Notes: a model not told the origin generated them from the letters alone. A stretch of 64,000 nt of DNA from DATGKG01 sp963783145 (GCA_963783145.1 CAWAMM010000010.1:1-64000), one strand, 5' to 3'; shown: positions 27,242 to 36,492, numbered from the stretch's first letter. Made by a program: numbers and translations.

Positions 27242-28897
27242 ATGAAGCTCGGGAGATGGAAATCCAGCCTGGCCGCCGCGATGGCCACCACGATGCTCGC
27301 GACGATGACCGCCTATCCGCTCACCGCGATGGCGCAATCGACCAAGGGCATCATGATGTACGAAGACACCAAGACCGGCGCGTTCTACAGCAAGCCGGGT
27401 AAAAATAGAATCGCGGTCGGGAGGCTTATCCTCGGCACCGAGGAAGCCCCGCCGCCGAGTGCCGCCGCGGTCAAGGAGCAGGTTGACACCGAAGTCAAGA
27501 AGCATGACGACGAGCTGCGCGCCGAGTTCATGCAGAATCAGACGGTATTGTTGCAAAAGAATGCCGAGCTTTCCAAGCAGGTCGCTGAGATCAAACCCGC
27601 CTGGACTGACTACATGGACAATTTCAAGAACAAGTTCCGGCTCGGCACTCTAATCTATGCGGACTGGCGCATGTACTCGCATACCACCTATATGCCGCAG
27701 GAGTTGACCCAGATTAACACCCCGGGCCAGGGCAACAACTGGTATAACAGTTTCGATATTTCGCGCGCCTACCTTAATTTCTTTTTCTTTCCTACCGACG
27801 ACATTACGGCGCGCGTGACGCCCAACATTTATCGCCAGTTCGGCACCGTGACCTCCGACGGCGCAGGACCCAACACCACCTACCCAAGTTCGGTGGACGG
27901 CGAACTGACCTTCCGGCTGAAGTATGCGTACCTGCAGTACAGCAAACTGTGGGACAAGCTGAATGTCCAGCCCTTGAAGGGCGACACGGTGACCTTCGGA
28001 CAGGCGCCTAATCCTTTGGTCGATTGGGAAGAGCAGATGTACGGTTTCCGCTATGTCAACCTCACCCCGTGGAACTATCTGAGCCTTTCCTCCACGCAAC
28101 AGGGGCTTTCGTTTCAAGGCCCGATCAAGTTCAACGAATTGCAATATGTCGACTACGATGCCGGCGTGTACAACAACGCGAGCTTCCACACCTTTGAAAA
28201 CACCAACACCAAGCAGGGGATGGCGCGTGTTTCGGTTTATCCTTTCGGTGCCAAGTGGAAGTATGACGGCCTGGGTTTCACCGGCTTCTATGACTATGGC
28301 TACGGCAACGTGACGGCCGACACTTTCAGCGGCAACAATCCCGGGGACACCTCGCCGTTTTACACCTCGACCAAGGCGCACTTTGATCGTTGGGCCGCAC
28401 TGGTTCATTACAACACCGAGTGGTGGGGCCTGGCCTTCGAGTACGACCAGGGGCACAATGCGTTCACTTCGGGTAACCTGTTCTCGTCTGCTGCTCCAGC
28501 GGGCAAGTACGCGGCCAATAACACCTTGGCAACCGCTCTCCTAAACAATGGCAGAGCGATCGAACAGGGCTATGACGCCTTCGGCCACCTGCATATCCCA
28601 AATACTCCGTTCACGCTGTTCGGGATGTTCGAATGGTTCCAGCCCAACACCCACGTCGACGTGAATCCATTTGACTTCCAGCGCTGGATCGCCGGTATCA
28701 GCTACCAGTACAACGAGTTCCTGCGCGTCTCCCTGAATACGCAGAACTTGTCGTACTACCACAACAACTTCGCGTTTTCTGAATCCTACGCGAACAGCTT
28801 CGCGCCGGTCTTCAGTACCCCCGGCAGCAAAACTGTGCCGAATTCGGTTTTCCGCGATGACCATTCATTGTTCCTGAATTTGGAGTTCAACTACTGA
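27242..28897 (+). CDS. Outer-membrane porin-like beta-barrel protein with periplasmic coiled coil
   Basis: The 551-residue protein has a signal peptide ending AMA-QSTKG and a short conserved-looking segment. A coiled coil follows (about residues 80-117, KEQVDTEVKKHDDELRAEFM and NAELSKQVAEIK). The remainder is rich in alternating aromatic/polar strands (for example FRLGTLIYADWRMYSH, YLNFFFFPTDDITARVTPNI, GISYQYNEFLRVSLNTQNLS) and ends LFLNLEFNY, with the terminal aromatic typical of barrel insertion signals. The layout resembles phosphate-selective or carbohydrate porins with an N-terminal coiled coil. The transported solute is unknown. Confidence 0.8.
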   Translation: MKLGRWKSSLAAAMATTMLATMTAYPLTAMAQSTKGIMMYEDTKTGAFYSKPGKNRIAVGRLILGTEEAPPPSAAAVKEQVDTEVKKHDDELRAEFMQNQTVLLQKNAELSKQVAEIKPAWTDYMDNFKNKFRLGTLIYADWRMYSHTTYMPQELTQINTPGQGNNWYNSFDISRAYLNFFFFPTDDITARVTPNIYRQFGTVTSDGAGPNTTYPSSVDGELTFRLKYAYLQYSKLWDKLNVQPLKGDTVTFGQAPNPLVDWEEQMYGFRYVNLTPWNYLSLSSTQQGLSFQGPIKFNELQYVDYDAGVYNNASFHTFENTNTKQGMARVSVYPFGAKWKYDGLGFTGFYDYGYGNVTADTFSGNNPGDTSPFYTSTKAHFDRWAALVHYNTEWWGLAFEYDQGHNAFTSGNLFSSAAPAGKYAANNTLATALLNNGRAIEQGYDAFGHLHIPNTPFTLFGMFEWFQPNTHVDVNPFDFQRWIAGISYQYNEFLRVSLNTQNLSYYHNNFAFSESYANSFAPVFSTPGSKTVPNSVFRDDHSLFLNLEFNY

Positions 28898-28909
28898 CCT
28901 CTGCATAGC

Positions 28910-28941
28910 CTGGCGCGGGCGTTCCAGCACGCCCGCGCCAG
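28910..28941 (+). terminator. Probable transcription terminator after porin gene
   Basis: A perfect 12-bp stem, CTGGCGCGGGCG (28910-28921) with CGCCCGCGCCAG (28930-28941), encloses an 8-base loop. The following CTCTTCT is only moderately T-rich. It starts 12 bp after the porin stop. Confidence 0.65.
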
Positions 28942-28990
28942 CTCTTCTCGGGTTCGTTTGAGCGAATCCTCTCGCAGCGAGCAGCGATTG

Positions 28991-29725
28991 ATGTCCTTTC
29001 CGGAAAATCGCTATCGAGTGTTGGTGGTTGAAGAGGACGCCAAAGTGCGCGAACTGGTCCGCTACAACCTGCATCAGGAAGGGATGGAAGTGGAGGTCGC
29101 CGATCACGCGTCGGAGGCCTTGGAAAAGCTGCGCACCCGCAGTCCCGATCTGATTATCCTTGACAGCCGGTTGCCCGACCTCCCTGGCCTCGAGCTATGT
29201 CAGAAGATCCGTACCTCGGCGCGCACCGCGACGCTTCCCATCCTGGTGCTCAGCTCGGACGCGTCCGAGGCGGACAAAGTGCTCGGCCTCAACATGGGCG
29301 CGGATGACTACGTCACCAAACCTTTCGGATCCCTTGAGTTGACCGCACGCATCAAGGCTCTGCTGCGCCGGACTTCCGGACCCAATCACCCGGAAAACGG
29401 CGGCCGCGGGCAGGGGACCTTCCAGCAGGGGCGGCTACGGGTGGATTTCGATGCGTACCAGGTCTTCGCGGATGGCAAGGAATGCGACCTGAAACTTCGC
29501 GAGTTCCACTTGCTGTCGTTCTTCGTGCGCAACCCGATGCGGGTTTACAATCGCGAAGAACTCCTGCGCCTGGTGTGGGGCCGCGACGTCGATATCGAGG
29601 CGCGCACCGTCGATGTCCACATCCGGCGGCTACGCGCTCAAATCGAGGCGGACGACGCCAATCCGCGCATCATCGTCACCGTGCGCGGCGCCGGCTATCG
29701 CTTCGAACCCGACGGTTTGGTCTAG
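28991..29725 (+). CDS. OmpR/PhoB-family response regulator (orphan)
   Basis: The 244-residue two-domain regulator has a receiver with acidic residues in LVVEEDAKVR and phosphoacceptor Asp58 (LIILDSRLP). The switch is Ser88/89 (VLSSDAS) and Lys110 is in YVTKPFG. The winged-helix output domain (about 145-240) includes LKLREFHLLSFF, YNREELLRLVWGRD, DVHIRRLRAQIE and TVRGAGYRFEP. It binds DNA as a dimer after phosphorylation. No histidine kinase is adjacent, so its partner is elsewhere. The ATG at 28991 is preferred to an upstream TTG at 28958. Confidence 0.92.
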   Translation: MSFPENRYRVLVVEEDAKVRELVRYNLHQEGMEVEVADHASEALEKLRTRSPDLIILDSRLPDLPGLELCQKIRTSARTATLPILVLSSDASEADKVLGLNMGADDYVTKPFGSLELTARIKALLRRTSGPNHPENGGRGQGTFQQGRLRVDFDAYQVFADGKECDLKLREFHLLSFFVRNPMRVYNREELLRLVWGRDVDIEARTVDVHIRRLRAQIEADDANPRIIVTVRGAGYRFEPDGLV

Positions 29726-29831
29726 CCAAATGACCGCCCGAACGAGGCACCGAACCGTAGTGAGTCAGTTTGAAAATCCGGCATCTCGAAAAATTTGTGC
29801 GCCTGCGATGCGACTATGCGATGATGCGGCT

Positions 29832-30146
29832 ATGCCGAAGGGACCGCAAGGCCAGAAGCGCCCCGCCGATGTAGTCGGGAACGCGGTACGGGTGATGCAG
29901 ATCGCGACGGGCGAGGTCGAGGAGACGCGGCGCGATCCCGCCCTTGAGTACGCGCGCAAGGGCGGCCTCAAAGGGGGCAAATCTCGCGCTGCCAAACTAA
30001 GCAAAGAAGAGAGAACGGAGATCGCGCGAAAAGCTGCTCAAGCGCGGTGGGCAGAACAGCAACCTGCTGCGAATGCAGTTTTTATGGTTTCACCGTCACG
30101 TAAAGCTCGTGGGACTTCTCCCAGAAACCGAACCCGAAAGACTTGA
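29832..30146 (+). CDS. Small basic RNA/DNA-binding-like protein
   Basis: The 104-residue lysine/arginine-rich protein starts MPKGPQGQKRPADVVGNAVR. It contains a GGLKGGKSRAAKLSKEER block and EIARKAAQARWAEQ, a pattern shared by short proteins common in alpha- and betaproteobacteria whose function is unproven. A nucleic-acid-binding role is suggested by charge only. It overlaps the 3' end of the convergent retropepsin-like gene by 65 bp, so its C-terminal 20 residues may not be authentic. It could be an accessory gene. Confidence 0.65.
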   Translation: MPKGPQGQKRPADVVGNAVRVMQIATGEVEETRRDPALEYARKGGLKGGKSRAAKLSKEERTEIARKAAQARWAEQQPAANAVFMVSPSRKARGTSPRNRTRKT

Positions 30147-30408
30147 AACATTCGCGCCCGAATACCCCCTGCATCCAAGTCCTCTCAGTCATTTTCGTAA
30201 AGCCAATATCGCATTCAATGATTTGACCTAACAGCCGAATCTTACCCGTCGTGGGTTTACCAGGCTGGTCCTTGTCGCCTAGACCGCCGAAGACAGTGTC
30301 CTCCAAATTCTCGAAACAGTCCTCCCAAGAAGGTTGTAGGACGATCCGATCAGCCCCACTGTCAAATAGAAGGGATAGTTCCAAATCAGGGGCGCGGGGG
30401 CCTAACAA
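30082..30408 (-). CDS. Retropepsin-like aspartic protease domain, possibly truncated
   Basis: The 108-residue protein has LLFDSGADRIVL (Asp-Ser-Gly-Ala, the active-site loop of retroviral-type aspartic proteases, which act as dimers). Later it has VFGRECFKSFGFGFW, where retropepsins carry an I/V-L-G-R-D/E strand. The start is a TTG, with an in-frame stop just upstream (about 12 bp), so a normal N-terminus is missing. It lies downstream of a DUF5678 gene on the same strand, with a 62-bp gap. The AT-rich bases here differ from flanking genes. Confidence 0.55.
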   Translation of the reverse strand: MLGPRAPDLELSLLFDSGADRIVLQPSWEDCFENLEDTVFGGLGDKDQPGKPTTGKIRLLGQIIECDIGFTKMTERTWMQGVFGRECFKSFGFGFWEKSHELYVTVKP

Positions 30409-30470
30409 AGGTGACTTGAATTATCGGCTCCCAACCATTCCCAGCGACCTTAACAAAAGGAATTGTTGTC

Positions 30471-30908
30471 TCAAAGGACTTGAGTGGCATAGATCAGTCG
30501 TGTCGCTTTCGGGACGGGTACAACCTTCGTTATAAACACCTTTCCTAGTCCGCGCTCACGGGCCGTATTCTCGAGTTCCCGAAGATTGGATGAGTGAGCG
30601 CTCACGGCCCTATTTTCTACGAGTATCCACTGGTTTGGGTACAGCTTATAAAGCTCTTCGTGTTTAGCCGCGACCCACGCGAGAGAACTATTGTCATAAG
30701 TACTTTCAACAGGGGCCAGACGATCCGGCTCCGATTCCACGGACGGTAGTTGCTCTGCTGTGTAGTAGAATACCCAATATTTATGGGTATCTCCTTTGTA
30801 GTAGTCGGCAACGAGTTTGTTTGGTAATACTAGTTTACGTCGATTCTCGTATACGCGTACGGGAAAATCGTCGTCATCATCTTCGAACCAGTGACGCTCC
30901 CGTAGCAT
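30471..30908 (-). CDS. DUF5678 protein
   Basis: The 145-residue soluble protein starts MLRERHWFEDDDDDFPVRVY and has a C-terminal segment LYPNQWILVENRAVSAHSSN followed by LRELENTARERGLGKVFI. This matches the short DUF5678 pattern (W-x-A/L-V, then a helix and a VPxP-type ending). The family has no known function and is often encoded beside retropepsin-like proteases, as here. It starts 1 bp after the frameshifted gene on its 5' side, so these minus-strand genes form an operon. Codon use is AT-richer than in the neighbours. Confidence 0.6.
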   Translation of the reverse strand: MLRERHWFEDDDDDFPVRVYENRRKLVLPNKLVADYYKGDTHKYWVFYYTAEQLPSVESEPDRLAPVESTYDNSSLAWVAAKHEELYKLYPNQWILVENRAVSAHSSNLRELENTARERGLGKVFITKVVPVPKATRLIYATQVL

Positions 30909-30909
30909 C

Positions 30910-31588
30910 TTATTCGCGATCCTCTTCGATGTCCGTGGCGTTTCCTAGGTAGGCCGTCTTTTGCTCATCAAGCTTCCGCCTAATGGTCCGTGCCTTTGCC
31001 TGTGCTCGTTCAATAATGTCTTTCAAATCCTCAAGGTCTCCATCGTCCATTGCGACGAAGAATTCTTTGTGTTCTGTATCCTCGTGATAGGTGAGTTTGA
31101 ATAGATGGGCTACAACTGCGCCATACGGCTCCGTGTCGGGATCGTCTTTGAACACGTATCGCAAATCTGTCAAAATTTTTGCGCCATGAAGGGTACGCTG
31201 ATAGTCGGTAAAAATGGTGATCGCTTTTGAAGTAATCAAAAGGCTCTCGATTAGAAGAATTCTGCGCAGGCGCTACCTTGGATTCTTGAGAATCCCCTGC
31301 TCGATCAAAGACCGAAATCGCTTCGGCGACATCATCGACAAACGAATCAACTGGAATATCGCGAGACCACCGAACCACTGAAAGCGATACCATCGCGGTT
31401 AGGATTAGGTCTAAATCAGAGTTTGATACACCGGACACATCGAGCGATTCTATGGCGTTGACCGGCATGTCAAGCGAAGGCCTCTGCTTTTGTAGAGCTC
31501 CTGTGAAATTCTGGAATTGTTCGGGTGTTAGCCCTAACAGCTTCGATAAGCCCGTGCGATTACGCTGAGGAATCGTTATTCTCGCCAC
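30910..31588 (-). pseudogene. Frameshifted gene: two halves of one uncharacterised protein
   Basis: The N-terminal half reads, from a GTG at 31588, ARITIPQRNRTGLSKLLGLT and on through SVVRWSRDIPVDSFVDDVAE. The C-terminal half is in the +1 frame and reads LLITSKAITIFTDYQRTLHG, then AKILTDLRYVFKDD, FKLTYHEDTEHKEFFVAMDD and a basic helix. The switch falls near 31240, in CCTTTTG. The second half has no ATG (only TTG at 31239) and is cut off by a stop 36 bp upstream, so one interrupted gene is more likely than two. A single sequencing error would also explain it. No function is recognised. Confidence 0.55.
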
Positions 31589-31801
31589 AATCCAAACTCT
31601 CCAGGCCTGCGCACAGGAGTGATTAGTCAGGCGAATGCGCGTGCCACATACCGCAATACCATCCCTAATGCAAACGGCCAAAATGATCTTGTTTGACTTG
31701 TTAGCAGCTACCGTTAATAACCGCAACCGACGGCTCGAACTTGCCCGCCTCAATAAATGAGCCGTGCCACAATTCGCCAATGTTTAAGTTGAACACGGTG
31801 C

Positions 31802-31830
31802 TTGACACTCAAGCAAAAAGTTCATATCAT
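31802..31830 (+). promoter_or_regulatory. Near-consensus sigma70 promoter, leaderless for the transposase
   Basis: TTGACA (31802-31807), a 17-bp spacer and TATCAT (31825-31830) form a near-perfect promoter. The transposase ATG is at 31836, where transcription should begin, so the mRNA would be leaderless or nearly so, and no ribosome site lies between. Confidence 0.6.
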
Positions 31831-31835
31831 CCGGG

Positions 31836-32693
31836 ATGAACAGATTGCCTCTCGCCAACCGCGTTCAAATCCTCGCGATGCTGTGCGAAGGATCGTCCAT
31901 GCGCTCCGTGTCCCGATTGGTCGATGCCTCGATCAATACTGTGGCGCGGGAGCTTGTCTTAGCCGGAGAAGCGTGCGCCGATTTTCATGATCGCACCATG
32001 CATGGTGTAACGACGCGCCGCGTGCAGGCCGATGAAATCTGGTCATTCGTCGAGATGAAGGAAAAGCAAGCGCGGTTGAAGTCGGATCGCCCCGCAAACG
32101 TGGGCGATGTCTGGACATGGACCGCAATCGAGGCCGACAGCAAATTGATCATCTCGTGGTTCGTAGGCTCGCGCGATGCAGAAGCGGCGCGTGCTTTCAT
32201 GCACGACCTTGAATCGCGCCTCGCCAATCGCGTGCAGCTCACGACGGACGGTTATCACGTTTACCTCAATGCCGTCGAAGAGGCTTTCGGCGGCGGCATC
32301 GACTACGCACAGCTCGTAAAGATTTATGGACTCTCGCCAGAAGGCGAGAAGCGATATAGTCCTGCGATCTGCCTCGGCACGGATCGCTCAACGATTTGCG
32401 GGCGTCCCGACCCTGCGCACGTCAACACGAGCTATGTGGAACGCGCCAACTTGACGATGCGAATGAGCATGAGACGGTTTACGCGCCTGACAAATGCCTT
32501 CTCCAACAAGTTTGCGAATTATTGCCACATGATCGCACTCTATTCGTTCTGGTGTAACTTCGTCCGCATCCACAAGACGTTGCGCGTGACGCCTGCCATG
32601 CAGGCCGGATTGACGACGCGGTTATGGACTTTCGAGGATGCCATTGAAATGATCGACGAATTGGAATCGCAGCGTGCCAGCAAATCAAATTGA
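31836..32693 (+). mobile_element. IS1-family transposase
   Basis: The 285-residue transposase has an N-terminal helix-turn-helix (VQILAMLCEGSSMRSVSRLV). A DDE core follows, with Asp66 in QADEIWSF, Asp138 in LTTDGYHVYL and Glu202 in SYVERANLTMRMS, then the family ending FVRIHKTLRVTPAM. It is full length and looks intact. I found no matching terminal inverted repeats in the flanks and cannot delimit the element. It lies at the right edge of an AT-richer accessory patch. Confidence 0.85.
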
Positions 32694-32748
32694 CCCCCGA
32701 CCCGCCGAAGGACGCGCCTTGAGCCCTTGCGCGAGAAGGACTAGCCTA

Positions 32749-33138
32749 ATGAAAGCAGCTATGGGGAGACGCGCGTCATTCGGCCTCGATTCGCTGATTC
32801 GTGCCCTGCGAATCGTGCCATGTATCGTCAGCATCGTGATGCTGCTGCTGTTTCCCGTAGCCAAGGCGCATACCTTCGGGCCGCACTTCCGCACCCCGGA
32901 AGTTCGCCGCGCGGCCGAACGTCACACCGCGGTCGCTTACGGCGAGAACGATACTCCCCAGCGCGTCGCACAGAGCAATCCGCTCCCGAGATTCCTGGCC
33001 TCTCCCGAAACTGGCGGAAAGATTTTCCTGTCACACAATTTCGATTCAACTTTCGAAGTCCCACTTTCGCAGCTGTTGCATCGGCTAAAACTCAATCCCT
33101 GTGGTTCGAGCGGGCCAGACCCGCTGCTCTCGGCCTAG
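32749..33138 (+). CDS. Small exported protein of unrecognised family, paralogue B
   Basis: The 129-residue protein has a signal-like N-terminus (IRALRIVPCIVSIVMLLLFP) ending VAKA. The predicted mature chain starts HTFGPHFRTPEVRR...RHTAV and ends in LLHRLKLNPCG. All three features match paralogue A at 25300-25674. The AxA site directly before HTF would expose an N-terminal histidine after signal-peptidase cleavage (inference). ATG 32749 is preceded by AGAAGGA. It sits 208 bp upstream of the RND efflux operon on the same strand. The family is unrecognised. Confidence 0.65.
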   Translation: MKAAMGRRASFGLDSLIRALRIVPCIVSIVMLLLFPVAKAHTFGPHFRTPEVRRAAERHTAVAYGENDTPQRVAQSNPLPRFLASPETGGKIFLSHNFDSTFEVPLSQLLHRLKLNPCGSSGPDPLLSA

Positions 33139-33345
33139 GTAGCATCACCTGTTTGCTCGCGCAGTGTGGACGGATTGGTCCGCACGCGGGTTAATCTGAA
33201 ACGTGCCGGAAAATATCCGGCCCTTGGTGAGCAGGGCCTAAAGTGCCCGCCGACCCGTTCTGATGGTTAATTCTCCGGATGGTGCGCTGATTAGCTAAGG
33301 CACCCGGTCCGGCATCAACCGAGGCGGTCTTTACAGAGGTCGCAC

Positions 33346-36300
33346 GTGCCAAGTTTCTCCTTACGCAATCCGTACACGATTGTCGTCGGAGCTTTGATAA
33401 TCGCGATTTTGGGGGTAACGGCGTTCACCCGGATGCCAGTCGATGTGTTTCCGAGCCTGAAGATGCCGGCGGTGGTGGTGGCCACCTTTTACCCCGGGAT
33501 GCCGCCGCTCGACATGGAACGCGACATCACGACTCGCTATGAACGATTTTTTACCCTCGGCAGCGGGATCGACCACATGGAGTCGCGCTCGCTTCCGGGC
33601 GTCAGCATCATCCGGGTGTACTTTCATCCGGATGTGGATGTAGACGCGGCCGCCTCGCAGCTCGGGACCCTGGCGATGGCTGATTTGGGAGTGTTACCGC
33701 CGGGGACGTTGCCGCCCCTGGTCCTGAAGTTCGACGCCTCGTCGCTGCCGGTGGTGCTGGTGACCATGGAGGGCACCGGCTTCAGCGAAGTCGAGCTGCA
33801 GGATCAAGCGCGCTACAACGTGCGCAATCAGATTGCGACGGTACAGGGCGCCTCGATCCCGATGCCGTTCGGCGGCAAGTTCCGTCAGATCATGGCGTAC
33901 GCCGATCGGAAGGCACTCGAGGCGCGCGGGCTGACCCTGCACGATGTCGTCAATGCGCTCAATCAGTCGAACCTGATCCTGCCTGCCGGTGACGCGAAAA
34001 TCGGCAGCACCGACTACTTCATCTACTCCAACAGCATGGTCCCCGAGGTAAACGAACTGAACTCGGTTCCGGTGAAGGTCGGCAAGGGGCAGGTGCCGGT
34101 GCTGATGGAGGACGTCGCCGCGGTGAAGGATGCGGCGGCGATACAGTATAACAAGGTTCTAATTAACGGACAGCCCTCGGTATACATCCCGGTGCTGAAG
34201 CAAACCGGTGCGAACACCATCGCAGTGGTTAACGGAGTCAATCAACTACTATCGCACATCACAGGCCTTCCGGCGGGGATGAAGCTTAAGACGATCTTCG
34301 ACCAGTCGGGCTATATCGTCGATGCCGTGCATTCGCTGGAGCACGAGGCCGTATCCGGATCGATCCTGGCGTCCTTGATGATTCTGATCTTCCTGGGCAG
34401 CTTCCGTTCGACCTTCGCGATTTTCCTATCGATCCCGCTGTCGATTCTCGCCGGCGCCTTTGGCCTCTTCGTCGATGGTGCGACGATCAACATCATGACC
34501 CTGGGCGGATTTGCCCTCGCCATCGGACGCCTCGTCGACGACTCCGTGGTCGTGCTCGAAAACATCAATCGTCACCTGGCCGAAGGGAGCCCGCCGGAAG
34601 TCGCCGCGCGCGAGGGCGCCGAAGAGGTCGCGTTGCCGGTGTTGGCGTCGACGCTGACCACTATCATCGTGTTCTTCCCCGTCATGTTCCTGTTCGGGGT
34701 GGCGAAATATCTCTTCAGCGCGCTGGCGCTCGCGGTGGTGCTTTCGATGATTGCCTCCTATGTCGTGGCGATGTCGATTATCCCGATCTATTGCGCACGC
34801 TTTCTCAATGCCGAGGAGGCCCGCGAGCTGGAAGCGGTAATGGAGGGGTCGAAAGAAACCTCCGAGGGCGGGTTTTTCGCGACCTTCAACCGGTACTACG
34901 AACGATTCGGCCGCTGGTACGAACGTCAGCTCGAGCACGCGCTTAATCACAAATTGATCGTGATCGGCGCGCTGAGCGCGGTTTTCATCGGAAGCTTGGC
35001 GGTCTTTCCACTGCTTGGAACCCAGCTTTTCCCCACCACCGACGCGGGCAAGTTCACCATCAATATCAGGGCGCCCCTGGGTTCTCGGCTCGAAGTGACT
35101 GAGGCCCTAAGTCGGCAGGTTGAAAAGGTCATTCGCGAGGTCGTCCCAGCACATGACCTGGACATGGTGGTCGCTAACCTGGGCCTCGCGCCAAGTATCT
35201 CGGCGATTTATTCGAATAACTCCGGCGAAGATACCGGCCAGATCCTGGTCAGCCTTAAGCCTGGGCACGAGCAATCCAGTTTCTTTTACATGGATAAGCT
35301 ACGGACCGCGCTGAAGCAGGAGGTCCCCGATGTGCGTGCGTTCTTTCAATCCGGCAGCATCATCGATGCGGTGCTGAATTTTGGCTCGGCAGCGCCGATC
35401 GACGTGCAACTTAATGGTCCCGATTACAAAGAATTGTTTGCCGCCGCGGGCCAGGTACGGAACGCGTTGCGAACGCTGCCCGACGTCGCGGATGCGTTCA
35501 TTCCCGAAGAATCCGGCTATCCCACTCTCGATATAAAAGTTGACCGGACGCGGGCCGGACGTCTGGGGCTCACGCAGAAAGATGTGGTTACCAACGTCAT
35601 CACCGCGCTCAGCTCGAATCAGATGATCGCGCCGTCGATCTGGATCGATCGTAAGACCGGCAATGACTACTTTTTGACCGCCCAGTACCGCGAAAGCGAC
35701 ATCGACTCCTACGAGACGCTGCTGGACATTCCGGTGCTCTCGCGCGACACCGACAAGGGGCATTCCGATGCGGTCCTACTACGCAACGTTGCCTCGATTG
35801 TGCATGAGAGCCATCCCGCGGAGGCCGATCACTACGACATCCAACGGGTGGTGGACGTGCTGGTGGATCCCGCCACCAGTGACCTAGGCGGCACGCAAGC
35901 GTCGATCCAGAATGCCTTGAAGAATGTCCGTTTGCCGAGCGACGTCCAGGTCGACTACCGCGGCTCGGTCGCGGCTATGCAGAAGTCATTTTCGAGCTTC
36001 GGCTTCGGCCTTACGATGGCGGTGGTGCTGCTGTACCTGGTGATGGTCGCGCAGTTCAAGTCGTTCCTGGACCCCGTGATCATCATGTTCGCCGTGCCGA
36101 TGGGCCTCATTGGTGTTATCTGGACGCTTTTGCTCACCGGCACGACTCTCAACATCGAATCGTTCATGGGCATCATCGTGATGGTCGGAATTGTGGTGTC
36201 GAACTCAATTCTGTTGGTCGATTTCGCGAACCAGCGGTTTCGCGGCGGTCAGGAACTGCGCCGCGCCGTCATTGAATCGGCACGAATCCGAATGCGGCCG

Positions 36301-36492
36301 ATCCTGATGACCGCACTAGCCACCGTGGCGGGACTGCTTCCGATCGCCTTGAAAATCGGCGAAGGGTCAGAGGCCTCGGCGCCGCTGGCACGCGCCGCGG
36401 TCGGTGGCCTTGCGGTTTCGACCGTGCTGACGCTCATCCTGGTTCCGGCAATTTACGAACTGTTGTACTCGACGCGGAGGGAAAATCCTTGA
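33346..36492 (+). CDS. RND efflux pump inner-membrane transporter (HAE1/AcrB-like)
   Basis: The 1048-residue transporter has the AcrB plan: a first membrane helix (PYTIVVGALIIAILGVTAFT), a porter domain, a cluster of six helices, a second porter domain and a second cluster. MPVDVFPSL, the helix-4 motif GGFALAIGRLVDDSVVVLEN and GIIVMVGIVVSNSILLVDFA are diagnostic; the Asp pair in LVDDS relays protons. The start is GTG. An adaptor overlaps its stop (TGATG) and an outer-membrane channel follows, so it is part of a complete tripartite pump. The substrate is not readable. Confidence 0.94.
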   Translation: MPSFSLRNPYTIVVGALIIAILGVTAFTRMPVDVFPSLKMPAVVVATFYPGMPPLDMERDITTRYERFFTLGSGIDHMESRSLPGVSIIRVYFHPDVDVDAAASQLGTLAMADLGVLPPGTLPPLVLKFDASSLPVVLVTMEGTGFSEVELQDQARYNVRNQIATVQGASIPMPFGGKFRQIMAYADRKALEARGLTLHDVVNALNQSNLILPAGDAKIGSTDYFIYSNSMVPEVNELNSVPVKVGKGQVPVLMEDVAAVKDAAAIQYNKVLINGQPSVYIPVLKQTGANTIAVVNGVNQLLSHITGLPAGMKLKTIFDQSGYIVDAVHSLEHEAVSGSILASLMILIFLGSFRSTFAIFLSIPLSILAGAFGLFVDGATINIMTLGGFALAIGRLVDDSVVVLENINRHLAEGSPPEVAAREGAEEVALPVLASTLTTIIVFFPVMFLFGVAKYLFSALALAVVLSMIASYVVAMSIIPIYCARFLNAEEARELEAVMEGSKETSEGGFFATFNRYYERFGRWYERQLEHALNHKLIVIGALSAVFIGSLAVFPLLGTQLFPTTDAGKFTINIRAPLGSRLEVTEALSRQVEKVIREVVPAHDLDMVVANLGLAPSISAIYSNNSGEDTGQILVSLKPGHEQSSFFYMDKLRTALKQEVPDVRAFFQSGSIIDAVLNFGSAAPIDVQLNGPDYKELFAAAGQVRNALRTLPDVADAFIPEESGYPTLDIKVDRTRAGRLGLTQKDVVTNVITALSSNQMIAPSIWIDRKTGNDYFLTAQYRESDIDSYETLLDIPVLSRDTDKGHSDAVLLRNVASIVHESHPAEADHYDIQRVVDVLVDPATSDLGGTQASIQNALKNVRLPSDVQVDYRGSVAAMQKSFSSFGFGLTMAVVLLYLVMVAQFKSFLDPVIIMFAVPMGLIGVIWTLLLTGTTLNIESFMGIIVMVGIVVSNSILLVDFANQRFRGGQELRRAVIESARIRMRPILMTALATVAGLLPIALKIGEGSEASAPLARAAVGGLAVSTVLTLILVPAIYELLYSTRRENP

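Noticed and set aside
31700..32760. Terminal inverted repeats of the IS1-family element
   Set aside because: I compared both flanks and found no matching ends, so I give only the transposase gene and no element boundaries.
33205..33221. Hairpin GCCGGA-AAATA-TCCGGC before the RND operon
   Set aside because: Only 6 bp long with no T run; too weak to call a terminator or regulator.
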